The notes under the pieces: model-generated | Database searches by the model: none | Told to the model about the DNA's origin: nothing | Seen by the model: the letters and a program-made list of their open reading frames with translations, nothing else | Shown here: positions 1 through 7,879 of the stretch, in pieces | Layout: the number at the start of each line of letters is the position of its first letter | Position numbering within the stretch: position 1 is the stretch's first letter | Made by a program: the position numbers and the translations under genes | Assembly (NCBI GenBank): GCA_036702855.1 | Contig: DATNQF010000112.1 | Coordinates: 1 to 64,000, forward strand | DNA length: 64,000 bases | Direction: 5' to 3' | Origin: JACVSF01 sp036702855 | Lineage (GTDB): Bacteria > Cyanobacteriota > Cyanobacteriia > Phormidesmidales > Phormidesmidaceae

Positions 1-351
1 CAGGCCGACTAGATAGACATTGCTGCTGAGCAAAATGCCAAAGCCAGCCAGCAGTGCATAGGGAGGAAACACATTGGCTAGCCAGACTCCCAATTGGGCT
101 GTGACTAGTGCCGGAAATCCCAGCAAGAGAACTTTTCTCAAATCGAGAAAACCCATCCGCCAGTTTTGGATGCTCCCGGTGACTGAAGTTACTAAGATGG
201 CTAGGCTGCTGGTCGCAACGGCTTCAATGGGTGTAAAGCCCAAGCGCACCATGATCGGCACCAAAATCGTGCCGCCCCCAATTCCTAGAAATCCCGCCAG
301 GACTCCTGAAAGAAGCCCGGCGGCGGCCAAAAGCCCGATATTGTCAACCAT
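1..351 (-). CDS. TSUP (TauE/SafE) family permease, N-terminal part
   Basis: A reading frame of 117 codons starts with ATG at 351 and runs off the left edge of the window, so only the N-terminal part is present. The visible protein is very hydrophobic and carries a glycine-rich first repeat (AGFLGIGGGTILVPIM) followed by a segment with VATSSLAILVTS. This is the typical start of the TauE/SafE (TSUP) family of membrane permeases, which move sulfite, sulfonates or other small organic anions across the cytoplasmic membrane. The substrate cannot be told from the sequence. The start lies 3 bases after the pepA stop on the same strand, so the two genes are probably co-transcribed. Confidence 0.85.
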   Translation of the reverse strand, partial: MVDNIGLLAAAGLLSGVLAGFLGIGGGTILVPIMVRLGFTPIEAVATSSLAILVTSVTGSIQNWRMGFLDLRKVLLLGFPALVTAQLGVWLANVFPPYALLAGFGILLSSNVYLVGL

Positions 352-354
352 GCA

Positions 355-1833
355 TTAGCTCGATGCGAGAATCCACTGCACTAGGGTTCGGACGCCGTAG
401 CCAGTGGCACCAGGACTGTGGTAAGCGCCTTCCTTCTCGATCCACACTGGACCTGCTACATCCAAGTGAGCCCAGGGAGTCTCTTTCACAAACTGTTTGA
501 GGAACAGGGATGCCGTAATAGATCCGCCAGGACGAGGACCTGTATTTTTCATGTCGGCCACAGTCGACTTCATGCCCTCGAAGTATTTCTCCTCCATGGG
601 CATTCGCCAGAGCTTTTCCCCAGTAGCTTCGGCAGCTTTCATGATTTCTGTGGCTAATTCATCGTGAGGGGTAAACAGGCCCGCGATGTCGTCGCCTAAG
701 GCAATAATGCAGGCTCCGGTGAGGGTGGCTAGATCAACGATCGCATCAACGCCCAGTTTCTCTGCAAACACCAAGGCATCGGCCAGGGTCAACCGTCCTT
801 CAGCATCGGTGTTGTTGACCTCAATGGTTTTGCCGTTAGACGCCGTGAGAATATCGCCAGGGCGTACAGCCCGACCACTGATCATGTTTTCGGTGGCAGC
901 GCTGATGAAGTGAACTTCTACATCGGGCTTCAGCAGGCCGATTGCCTTGGCTGCACCTAATGTAGCGCCTGCCCCACCCATATCGACCTTCATCATTTCA
1001 ATGCCGCTGCCAGTGGGCTTAATATTGAGGCCGCCAGAGTCGAAGGTCAGCCCTTTACCTACCACTGCTAGCTTGCGTCTAGGGGTGCCAGTGGGTTTAT
1101 AGGTTAAGTGGATAAACTTAGGGGGTAGGTCAGAGGCCCGAGCTACGCCTAGAAAAGCTCCCATTCCGAGCTTTTCACAGTCTTCCTGTTCCAGGATCTC
1201 GACCTCCAAGCTGTGGGCACTAGCAATGTCGATTGCCGCTTGAGCTAAGGCTTCTGGCGTGACCACGTTAGCCGGGGCTGCTACCAGTTCCCGCGCCAAA
1301 ATAACGCCTTCACAGATAGAGGTTGCCTTTTGAATTGCGGCCTCGTTACCCGGCAGATCCAACAGGTGAACTTGCTCTACCTTGGTCCCTTTTTCATCTT
1401 TCTCTGACTTGAATCGAATGTCTTCATGCAAAGCTAGGGTTGCCCCTTCAGTCGCCACTTGCGCCGTCAAGGCTGGGTCATTATTCCAAACGGGCAGACT
1501 GAGACCTAGGGAAGCACATTTTTCCCGCTTCGCTAATTTGGCCGCACTTGCTGCCGCCCGCCGTAACGTTTCGGGCTTCAGGCTCTCGACCGATCCCAAA
1601 CCAACAATTCCTAACTTACGCACCGGGCTATCCTTGCCGACGCGAATCGTGGCGGCACTGCCTTCCTTGCCTGTAAACTCTGCATCTTCGATGATGTCTT
1701 GTAGCAGGCCCGACAACCGATCGTTTAACTCGGCCATCATGCCGGATAGTGGCAGGGACTCTTCACAAATACCGACGACGAGACAATCGCCAGACCAGGT
1801 CAGACAGGTTTTGTCCGATGCTTGAAACTCCAT
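355..1833 (-). CDS. pepA: leucyl aminopeptidase (cytosol aminopeptidase, M17)
   Basis: This is a cytosolic metallo-aminopeptidase of family M17 that removes N-terminal residues, typically leucine, during peptide turnover. The signature NTDAEGRL lies near residues 341-348, and upstream GKGLTFDSGG supplies metal and active-site residues. The length (492 aa) fits the family. I start at the ATG at 1833, where the protein reads MEFQASDKT. An in-frame TTG seven codons upstream (1854) would add residues not expected in the family. The downstream TSUP permease begins 3 bases after the stop, suggesting one transcript. Confidence 0.95.
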   Translation of the reverse strand: MEFQASDKTCLTWSGDCLVVGICEESLPLSGMMAELNDRLSGLLQDIIEDAEFTGKEGSAATIRVGKDSPVRKLGIVGLGSVESLKPETLRRAAASAAKLAKREKCASLGLSLPVWNNDPALTAQVATEGATLALHEDIRFKSEKDEKGTKVEQVHLLDLPGNEAAIQKATSICEGVILARELVAAPANVVTPEALAQAAIDIASAHSLEVEILEQEDCEKLGMGAFLGVARASDLPPKFIHLTYKPTGTPRRKLAVVGKGLTFDSGGLNIKPTGSGIEMMKVDMGGAGATLGAAKAIGLLKPDVEVHFISAATENMISGRAVRPGDILTASNGKTIEVNNTDAEGRLTLADALVFAEKLGVDAIVDLATLTGACIIALGDDIAGLFTPHDELATEIMKAAEATGEKLWRMPMEEKYFEGMKSTVADMKNTGPRPGGSITASLFLKQFVKETPWAHLDVAGPVWIEKEGAYHSPGATGYGVRTLVQWILASS

Positions 1834-2043
1834 TCCCGGATTAACTCTGAGCAACGCTTATATTTTGAACCATTGTGATCACAGGTTAACGGGTTGTGTA
1901 ATTTTAGGGCGTGAAAACCTGTCTCAAAACAAACTTTTTCTGCTACAAAGCTTTACAGCGCTGTGGGTCATACCCAGTTCACTTCGAGATTCCAGAGCTT
2001 CTTCTTAGGCAAACTCCAGCTATGGGCTTGGGCAAGGAATACT

Positions 2044-4272
2044 ATGCTGAATCAAATTAAAGAACAGCTCTCCTTAGAGCGGTTTAAGAAGAGGTTGCCT
2101 TTGATTGCGATCGCAGGGGTCAGTGCGCTCTCCTTAGGGATGGTCGTTGCCCTGTTTCGGCAACAGATTCCCGATCCAGCCACCCAAATGCCGAATCAAG
2201 CATCCTCAGCTTCTCCATCTGAGCGGCCTGATCCGGTGCCCCAATTGGCTTTACTGTCGCCTCAGCAGCGAGCACTTCAGCTAGCTCAATTAGCAAATGA
2301 CCCACCTTCCTCAATCAGCAGTCGAGCGCGCTATCTGTTAGCCGTTGACCAAATCAATCAAGACCGAGGTGGTGCTGCCATCCCCTTACTTCAAGGGCTG
2401 GATAAAGACTACTCAGTGATGGCTCCCTATGTGCTGCTGCGTCTAGGACAAGCCCAAAAAGCATCCGGGCAAGCTGATCAGGCAGCTGCCACCTGGCAGC
2501 AAGTAATTGATCGTTACGGCACCGATCCAGCGGCGGCTGATGCCCTCTACAAGCTCAGTGAAACAAACCCTGCCTATCAAGATCAGCTCCTGCAAAAGTT
2601 TCCCGGTCACCCTCGCAGCCTTGATATCGCCTTTCAAAGGTTGGCCGAAAACCCACATCGAGCCGATACACTGCCCCTGCTCAAAATCATTGCCCAATAC
2701 GGCCACTACCGCCCCGATGCAGAAGCGTCTCTCAACCGACTGGTAGATGAATTTGCCAGTCAACTTCAGCCCGCTGACTGGCAGGCGATCGGCTTTGCTT
2801 ACTGGGAACTGGGCCGCTATGCCAAAGCTGGACGCGCCTACGCCAAAGCTCCCGCTTCTGCTCGTAACCTTTACCGGGCAGGCCGAGGGCATCAACTTGA
2901 TGGTAAAGGTACAGCCGCCACCAACTACTACACTCAGCTCGACCAACAGTTTCCCGAAGCGCCTGAAACGGGTATAGGGCTGTTAAGGCTGTCAGATATT
3001 GTTTCCCTAGAAAAAGCAACGGGCGTTCTCGATCAGGTGATCGCCCGGTTCCCAGACCATGCAGGGGAAGCGCTGTACAAAAAGGCAAAAGTTCTAGATG
3101 AACTCAATAGTTCTGCCTCTGCCCAAGCAGCCCGTCAATCTCTGTTGACCCAGTATGGTGACTCGGAGTCCGCTGCTGAGCTGCGCATGCAGTACGCCCG
3201 GAACGCGGCTGCTACCGGGGATCTGCAGACTGCCCTGCGTTGGGCGCACGAGACGCTCAAGGCTAGTCCGGAAACCGAACTTGCTCCTACAGCGGGATTT
3301 TGGGCGGGTAGGTGGGCCAGACAAATTGGGAAAGCCGATGTAGCCCAGTCCATTTTTGAGCACGTTATCGGCCATCATCCAGAGTCCTACTATGCCTGGC
3401 GATCAGCCGTGGCGCTGGGTTGGAATGTGGGCGATTTCAAAACGGTTCGCTCTAAAATGCCGCAGGTGCAGTTACCCCCTGAGCGATCGCCCCTACCTGC
3501 GGGTTCGGAAACCTTAAAAGAACTCTACTTGCTGGGACATAACCAAACGGCATGGGAACGTTGGCAGGTGGAATTTAAAAACCATCAAGATGCCACGGTT
3601 GCCGAGCAATTTACGGATGGGCTAATGCGGCTTGGGGTGGGAGACAACCTGGACGGTATCTACATGGTGTCTAGTCTTTCTCAACGTGACCAGCCCAAAG
3701 ATCGGGCTGAGTACAAAACCCTTAAGAGTAATCCTGACTACTGGCAAGCCCTTTACCCCTTTCCCTTTGCAGACCTGATTGAGACTTGGTCACAGCAGCG
3801 TCAACTCAACCCCCTGCTAGTTACAGCTCTAATCCGCCAAGAATCACGTTTTGAACCCAATATTCGCTCAGTGGTCGGTGCGGCTGGGCTGATGCAGGTG
3901 ATGCCCTCAACGGCTGAGTGGATTCAGACCCAAGCCGGAATTCCTGCTTACAATCTCGACAGCCCTAACGACAACATCAATCTGGGCACTTGGTACCTAG
4001 ACTATACTCACCGCGAATACGACAACCACTCCCTATTTGCGGTTGCCAGTTATAACGCAGGGCCGGGAGCGGTAGCCGAATGGATCAGTGAGGGAGGCTT
4101 TGCGGATGCCGATGAGTTTGTCGAGAAAATTCCCTACCCTGAGACTCAGGGTTATGTACGCTCTGTGTTTGGAGGCTACTGGAATTACTTGCGACTCTAC
4201 AACCCTGAAATTGCTAAGCAGGTTGCCGAATATCAATCACGTAATGCACTTCTACCGACCGTTTCCCATTAA
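2044..4272 (+). CDS. soluble-lytic-transglycosylase-like protein (TPR plus SLT domain)
   Basis: This is a peptidoglycan lytic transglycosylase, expected to act in the periplasm and to cleave the MurNAc-GlcNAc bond. The N-terminus has a basic stretch followed by a hydrophobic segment (about residues 20-38) that acts as a signal anchor. The middle of the protein is alanine-rich and helical with TPR-like repeats, as in Slt70. The C-terminal SLT domain shows ALIRQESRFEPN, with catalytic Glu near residue 600, then GLMQVMPSTA and the ASYNAGPGAV motif. I choose ATG 2044 because AAGGA sits 5 bases upstream; a GTG at 1963 would add 27 unlikely residues. A RodZ-like gene follows after about 50 bases, which suits a cell-wall role. 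Confidence 0.9.
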   Translation: MLNQIKEQLSLERFKKRLPLIAIAGVSALSLGMVVALFRQQIPDPATQMPNQASSASPSERPDPVPQLALLSPQQRALQLAQLANDPPSSISSRARYLLAVDQINQDRGGAAIPLLQGLDKDYSVMAPYVLLRLGQAQKASGQADQAAATWQQVIDRYGTDPAAADALYKLSETNPAYQDQLLQKFPGHPRSLDIAFQRLAENPHRADTLPLLKIIAQYGHYRPDAEASLNRLVDEFASQLQPADWQAIGFAYWELGRYAKAGRAYAKAPASARNLYRAGRGHQLDGKGTAATNYYTQLDQQFPEAPETGIGLLRLSDIVSLEKATGVLDQVIARFPDHAGEALYKKAKVLDELNSSASAQAARQSLLTQYGDSESAAELRMQYARNAAATGDLQTALRWAHETLKASPETELAPTAGFWAGRWARQIGKADVAQSIFEHVIGHHPESYYAWRSAVALGWNVGDFKTVRSKMPQVQLPPERSPLPAGSETLKELYLLGHNQTAWERWQVEFKNHQDATVAEQFTDGLMRLGVGDNLDGIYMVSSLSQRDQPKDRAEYKTLKSNPDYWQALYPFPFADLIETWSQQRQLNPLLVTALIRQESRFEPNIRSVVGAAGLMQVMPSTAEWIQTQAGIPAYNLDSPNDNINLGTWYLDYTHREYDNHSLFAVASYNAGPGAVAEWISEGGFADADEFVEKIPYPETQGYVRSVFGGYWNYLRLYNPEIAKQVAEYQSRNALLPTVSH

Positions 4273-4324
4273 AATAAGCACGGTCAGGGATTGCGATCCC
4301 CTGTGAAACATTCAGTGAGGTAGC

Positions 4325-5221
4325 GTGGCCAACTTAGCATCGACTCAACTTGAGCAGCTTCGAGAGATTGGCGCTTACCTGCGTCAAGTTCGTGAGCACC
4401 AGGGTCGGGCATTAGACGATATCGCCAACCAAATCTTCATTCGGCCAGCCTTGTTGCGGGGAATTGAAGAAGGGCAAGATCAGCATCTACCAGAACCTGT
4501 TTTTGTTCAAGGCTTTATCCGTCGCTATGCTGAGGCTCTTGGTCTAGATGGAAATGAGATCGCCCAGGCGTTTACCGTTACTCCCGTTAGCGTCCTGCCC
4601 CAGTTTCAATCGAACGGTTCTTCTCAGGCCAACGGAAATGGCTCCGGGGAATTAGAATCTCGACCTCCCGTACAGGCTTCTGTTGAAGCGTCAGCTTCAG
4701 CCTCACCGTCTCGCCGCCGGGATCAACCTGCCGAAAAAAGCTTACCTTTGGGGATCATCGGTGCATTGCTAGCCTTGGTTGCAGGCATTGGTCTATTGGC
4801 ATGGGCTTTAAGTAATCGGGGCTCTCAACCCTCAGTGGCTCAGTCTACTGCACCTGATCCCAAGCCTCCTGCTGCGGTTACGCCAACCCCTGCCCCAGTT
4901 CCAACCCCACAACCGACTCCTACCGTTGCGGCCTCGCCGAAACCTGTCTTGGATGCGCCTGTTGTAGCTGATTTGAAGCTGGATAGCGCTTCCTGGATGA
5001 GCATTGTGGCGGATGGGAAGAAAGTTTATGAGGGCACTTTAGAGAGTGGCACTCAGGAAACTTACAAAGCCCAAAATAGTCTCAGAATTACCTCTGGCAA
5101 TGCCGGGGGTGTGAGATTGTCTTTCAACGGTAGCCAACCTGTGAAAATGGGTGAATCAGGTCTTGTAAAGACCCTGACCCTGACTCCAACGACGGATCCG
5201 GCGACCTTAGCCACCCCTTGA
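4325..5221 (+). CDS. RodZ-like helix-turn-helix membrane protein (copy 1)
   Basis: An N-terminal helix-turn-helix of the HTH_25 type (about residues 10-75, ending in GFIRRYAEALGLDG) precedes a polar linker. One transmembrane segment follows at about residues 141-162, then a proline-rich spacer and a C-terminal beta domain like DUF4115 (ASWMSIVADGKKVYEG). This is the architecture of RodZ, the cytoskeletal adaptor that links MreB to the membrane in rod-shaped bacteria; whether this copy binds MreB is an inference. Translation starts at GTG 4325 with GAGG just upstream. It lies between a lytic transglycosylase and tatC. A second protein of the same architecture starts at 14975. Confidence 0.85.
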   Translation: MANLASTQLEQLREIGAYLRQVREHQGRALDDIANQIFIRPALLRGIEEGQDQHLPEPVFVQGFIRRYAEALGLDGNEIAQAFTVTPVSVLPQFQSNGSSQANGNGSGELESRPPVQASVEASASASPSRRRDQPAEKSLPLGIIGALLALVAGIGLLAWALSNRGSQPSVAQSTAPDPKPPAAVTPTPAPVPTPQPTPTVAASPKPVLDAPVVADLKLDSASWMSIVADGKKVYEGTLESGTQETYKAQNSLRITSGNAGGVRLSFNGSQPVKMGESGLVKTLTLTPTTDPATLATP

Positions 5222-5297
5222 TCTTTCTGGGATCTGACGCGGCTGTCCTCTGGTGTTTACAATTAGGGGACATTCTGGGTTTCTCCGACCTTTATAG

Positions 5298-6101
5298 ATG
5301 CCTATGACGCCTCCTTCTGACCTAGAAACGCTGGATAACCAGACCCTGACTTCGCCACACGAGGCCGAACCTGATCCGAGTACTTATTTGGATGAGGTGC
5401 CTGCGGATGTCGAGATGTCTCTGTTTGATCATCTAGAGGAGTTGCGCCGTCGCATCTTTTACAGCCTAATAGCCGTTTTTACTTGCATTGTTGGCTGCTT
5501 CTTTGTGGTTAACCGCATTGTGGAACTGCTAGAGGTGCCTGCCCAAGGTGCGAAGTTCCTCCAGCTTTCGCCTGGGGAGTATTTCTTTGTTTCTTTGAAG
5601 GTGGCAGGTTACACGGGTTTGCTGGTCGCTAGCCCGTTTATTTTGTATCAAGTCATTATGTTTGTTCTGCCAGGGTTAACCCGGCGAGAACGACGCATTT
5701 TGGGACCGGTGCTTTTAGGATCCAGTGTGCTCTTTTTTGCTGGGTTGGCTTTTGCTTACATTGCATTGATCCCAGCGGCTCTAAATTTCTTTATTAGTTA
5801 CGGGGCGGATGTTGTAGAACAGCTCTGGTCGATTGATCGCTACTTTGAATTTGTATTGCTGCTGCTCTTTAGTACTGGGCTAGCCTTTCAAATTCCCATT
5901 GTGCAGTTGATTTTGGGTGTTCTGGGTATTGTGTCTTCGCGGCAAATGCTGATGGCTTGGCGGTATGTGTTGCTAGGCGCAGCGGTTTTGGGAGCAGTTT
6001 TGACACCCTCGACAGATCCTGTAACGCAAAGCTTGTTGGGAGGAGCGGTGCTCTTCCTTTACTTTGGTGGGATTGGCTTAGTTAAGGTCATCGGTCGGTA
6101 G
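5298..6101 (+). CDS. tatC: Sec-independent protein translocase TatC
   Basis: TatC is the multi-spanning receptor of the twin-arginine translocase, which exports folded proteins across the plasma and thylakoid membranes. The protein has an acidic N-terminal extension of about 40 residues. The conserved cytoplasmic motif FDHLEELRRRIF comes next, followed by six hydrophobic segments and the conserved LSPGEYFFVSLKV and PFILYQ stretches. The length (267 aa) is normal for a cyanobacterial TatC. No tatA or tatB gene is visible nearby. The start could be ATG 5298 or the ATG two codons later. Confidence 0.95.
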   Translation: MPMTPPSDLETLDNQTLTSPHEAEPDPSTYLDEVPADVEMSLFDHLEELRRRIFYSLIAVFTCIVGCFFVVNRIVELLEVPAQGAKFLQLSPGEYFFVSLKVAGYTGLLVASPFILYQVIMFVLPGLTRRERRILGPVLLGSSVLFFAGLAFAYIALIPAALNFFISYGADVVEQLWSIDRYFEFVLLLLFSTGLAFQIPIVQLILGVLGIVSSRQMLMAWRYVLLGAAVLGAVLTPSTDPVTQSLLGGAVLFLYFGGIGLVKVIGR

Positions 6102-6357
6102 CTTTCGGTTTCAAAAGTCCCAACTCTCAAAAGTCTCATCAACACAGGAAGAAGCAGATCTGCGGGAATGATCCGCTAGATGTAGTGATGCTTGGGGGAG
6201 TTGCGATCGCATGTTAAGCCTTTATCCTGACCAAGAAACAGGCTGCCATAATTAGGGTAGAACGCCCTGCATTCTTGCATGCCCCTTCTGAGACGATTCG
6301 CTACACGGGCAAGCGGTGTTCATGCAAGGCGGTCAACCCTCTATGGGAGGCCCATGT

Positions 6358-6891
6358 ATGTTTAAGAGAATTTTGGTTGCGTTAGATAACTCTGCTCTGC
6401 GGGAAGCCGTCTTGGCAAAAGCACTTGCGATCGCAGGTGCAATGGAGGCTGACGTGATGCTGCTCCACGTGCTGTCAGCTTACGAGGAAGGCAGCCCAGG
6501 CATTCCCTTGCGCTCCTATCATTCCTACTATCCGATTCTGGATGACACCTCTTGGAGTCTCTACCAGGAGCGTTGGAATAAGTTTGAAAAATTGGGAATT
6601 GAGCAGCTTCAAAAAGACGTAGAACTGGCGACTGCTGCCGGAGTCCGAACCCAGTTCACTCAGTCGGGAGGAGAGCCTTCAACTGTCATTTGTGAAACAG
6701 CCCGAGCTTGGAATGCTGACGTGATCGTGATGGGCAGCCGTGGCCGCAGGGGGCTAAGCGAACTGCTGATGGGCAGCGTGAGCAGCTACGTTATGCATCA
6801 TGCTCCTTGTTCAGTCTTGGTGGTTCGCGGTAACCCAGCTAAGAAGAATTCTGCTGAAACCCAGGCTGAAAGCTCGTTGACTCTTGCCTAA
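6358..6891 (+). CDS. universal stress protein (UspA family)
   Basis: This is a cytosolic nucleotide-binding protein of the UspA superfamily. The N-terminal beta strand reads MFKRILVALDNS. The C-terminal ATP-binding signature G-x2-G-x9-G-S is intact in GSRGRRGLSELLMGSV. Length is 177 aa. I start at ATG 6358 because a strong GGGAGG lies 7 bases upstream; an in-frame ATG at 6316 would add 14 unlikely residues. Proteins of this family respond to stress, but the specific role of this one cannot be deduced. A HIP1 site lies in its upstream region. Confidence 0.9.
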   Translation: MFKRILVALDNSALREAVLAKALAIAGAMEADVMLLHVLSAYEEGSPGIPLRSYHSYYPILDDTSWSLYQERWNKFEKLGIEQLQKDVELATAAGVRTQFTQSGGEPSTVICETARAWNADVIVMGSRGRRGLSELLMGSVSSYVMHHAPCSVLVVRGNPAKKNSAETQAESSLTLA

Positions 6892-6915
6892 TGGCGCTTA
6901 GCAGAAGAACTTGAT

Positions 6916-6940
6916 TCCAGAGTTTTGTAACAACTCTGGA
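6916..6940 (+). terminator. hairpin downstream of the UspA gene
   Basis: A perfect 9-bp inverted repeat (TCCAGAGTT / AACTCTGGA) with a 7-base loop lies 25 bases after the stop. It has no clear T tract, so it may be a weak terminator or a 3' stabilising hairpin. Confidence 0.5.
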
Positions 6941-6967
6941 GTCGAGGTGTGCTCATTTTGGAAATTT

Positions 6968-7099
6968 CTACTGCATGGGGCGAGTGTCGTAAACACGCCA
7001 TGCAATGAACGCCATTAAACCGCCAAAGAAAATTAAGGCACCCCAGTCGGCAGAGCTGGCGGGTAAAGGTAAGTAGGCAAGCGCAACAGGTATAGACAT
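6968..7099 (-). CDS. 43-residue single-pass membrane microprotein
   Basis: An ATG at 7099 opens a 43-codon frame ending in TAG at 6968. The protein has a short N-terminal part rich in proline and alanine, one transmembrane segment near residues 20-36 (ALIFFGGLMAFIAWRVY), and a short polar tail DTRPMQ. I do not recognise the family. The size and shape resemble the small one-helix subunits of photosynthetic or respiratory complexes in cyanobacteria, but nothing in the sequence proves that. It lies between a UspA gene and the copper cupredoxin gene. The ribosome binding site is weak. Confidence 0.6.
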   Translation of the reverse strand: MSIPVALAYLPLPASSADWGALIFFGGLMAFIAWRVYDTRPMQ

Positions 7100-7268
7100 A
7101 GGGAGTTACTTAGAGAGGTTTAGTGCCATCCTTGCCCCTGCGCTCTAGCCGAAGCATGAGCGCAGGGATTATCGCAATTGGTTAAAGCGATTTGGGCTGG
7201 CACAGTTTCTAGATATTACTCGCTGGATTGCGCTGCCCAATATCCCGGAGGTTCGGGATCTGGGTGCA

Positions 7269-7814
7269 TTAGCGCACAGTTAGGGTGCCTCGGTACATGT
7301 TCATGCCGCAATGGAAAGGGTACTCGCCTGGACTAGGAGCGGGTAGATCGATGGTTGTGGTGTTGTCGAGTGTGAGGTCAACCGATCGCCGAAAGTCAGG
7401 CAAGATTAAAGTCTCTAGGCAACTGCTGGGGTCTTTGCGCACAAAGTTGAGACGCACAGGCTTACCAGCCTCGACCTCAACCTGATCTGGGTCGTAGCCG
7501 CCATCAACAGTGATAGTGACTTCTTGCAGTCCTCCCGCCAAGTGTGCCCTGCGGGCTTGGGGTCGGCTGAATAAAAACCACCAAAGTTCCAGACCCATTA
7601 ACCCTAGACCCCCTGCGGTCACTGCCAGTTTGATCGGCAGCGGTTGTTCAATAGGCTGAAAGCCCGAATCAGTTGCTTCAGGAGGCATCGAGTGATCCAT
7701 TGCTTCAGGAGGCATCGAGTGATCCATTGCTTGACTGCCGCCTGGTAAGAGCGATAAAAGTGCTCCTGTCGCCATTGCTGCTAATGCTGTGTTCAAAAGC
7801 GGATTCTTGCTCAT
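7269..7814 (-). CDS. membrane-anchored cupredoxin-domain protein with Met/His repeats
   Basis: This is probably an exported copper-binding protein. An N-terminal signal-like segment (residues 8-29) is followed by two tandem copies of AMDHSMPPE, a Met/His pattern typical of Cu(I) binding. A transmembrane helix lies near residues 62-83. The C-terminal domain (about 95-181) is a cupredoxin fold with candidate ligands Cys132, His168, Cys169 and Met171 in SCLE and FHCGMNMYRG. It lies directly downstream of a Cu(I)-ATPase on the same strand (65 bases apart), so a shared role in copper handling is a strong inference. The Met/His repeat is encoded by a 27-bp DNA duplication. Confidence 0.85.
   Translation of the reverse strand: MSKNPLLNTALAAMATGALLSLLPGGSQAMDHSMPPEAMDHSMPPEATDSGFQPIEQPLPIKLAVTAGGLGLMGLELWWFLFSRPQARRAHLAGGLQEVTITVDGGYDPDQVEVEAGKPVRLNFVRKDPSSCLETLILPDFRRSVDLTLDNTTTIDLPAPSPGEYPFHCGMNMYRGTLTVR
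7673..7732 (-). repeat. 27-bp tandem duplication inside the cupredoxin gene
   Basis: Two identical 27-bp units (7673-7699 and 7700-7726) stand head to tail, followed by the first 6 bases of a third. Each encodes one Met/His motif in frame, so copy number could change without breaking the gene. Confidence 0.9.
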
Positions 7815-7879
7815 TGTTCGTCTCCTAATTCCTTTTAATCCCTTTCTTCCTAATGCTTTGTAGAGACTGGTTTCTTGGG

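Noticed and set aside
74..358. 94-codon plus-strand frame at the left edge
   Set aside because: It is antisense to a clear TSUP permease frame that fills the same bases with family motifs.
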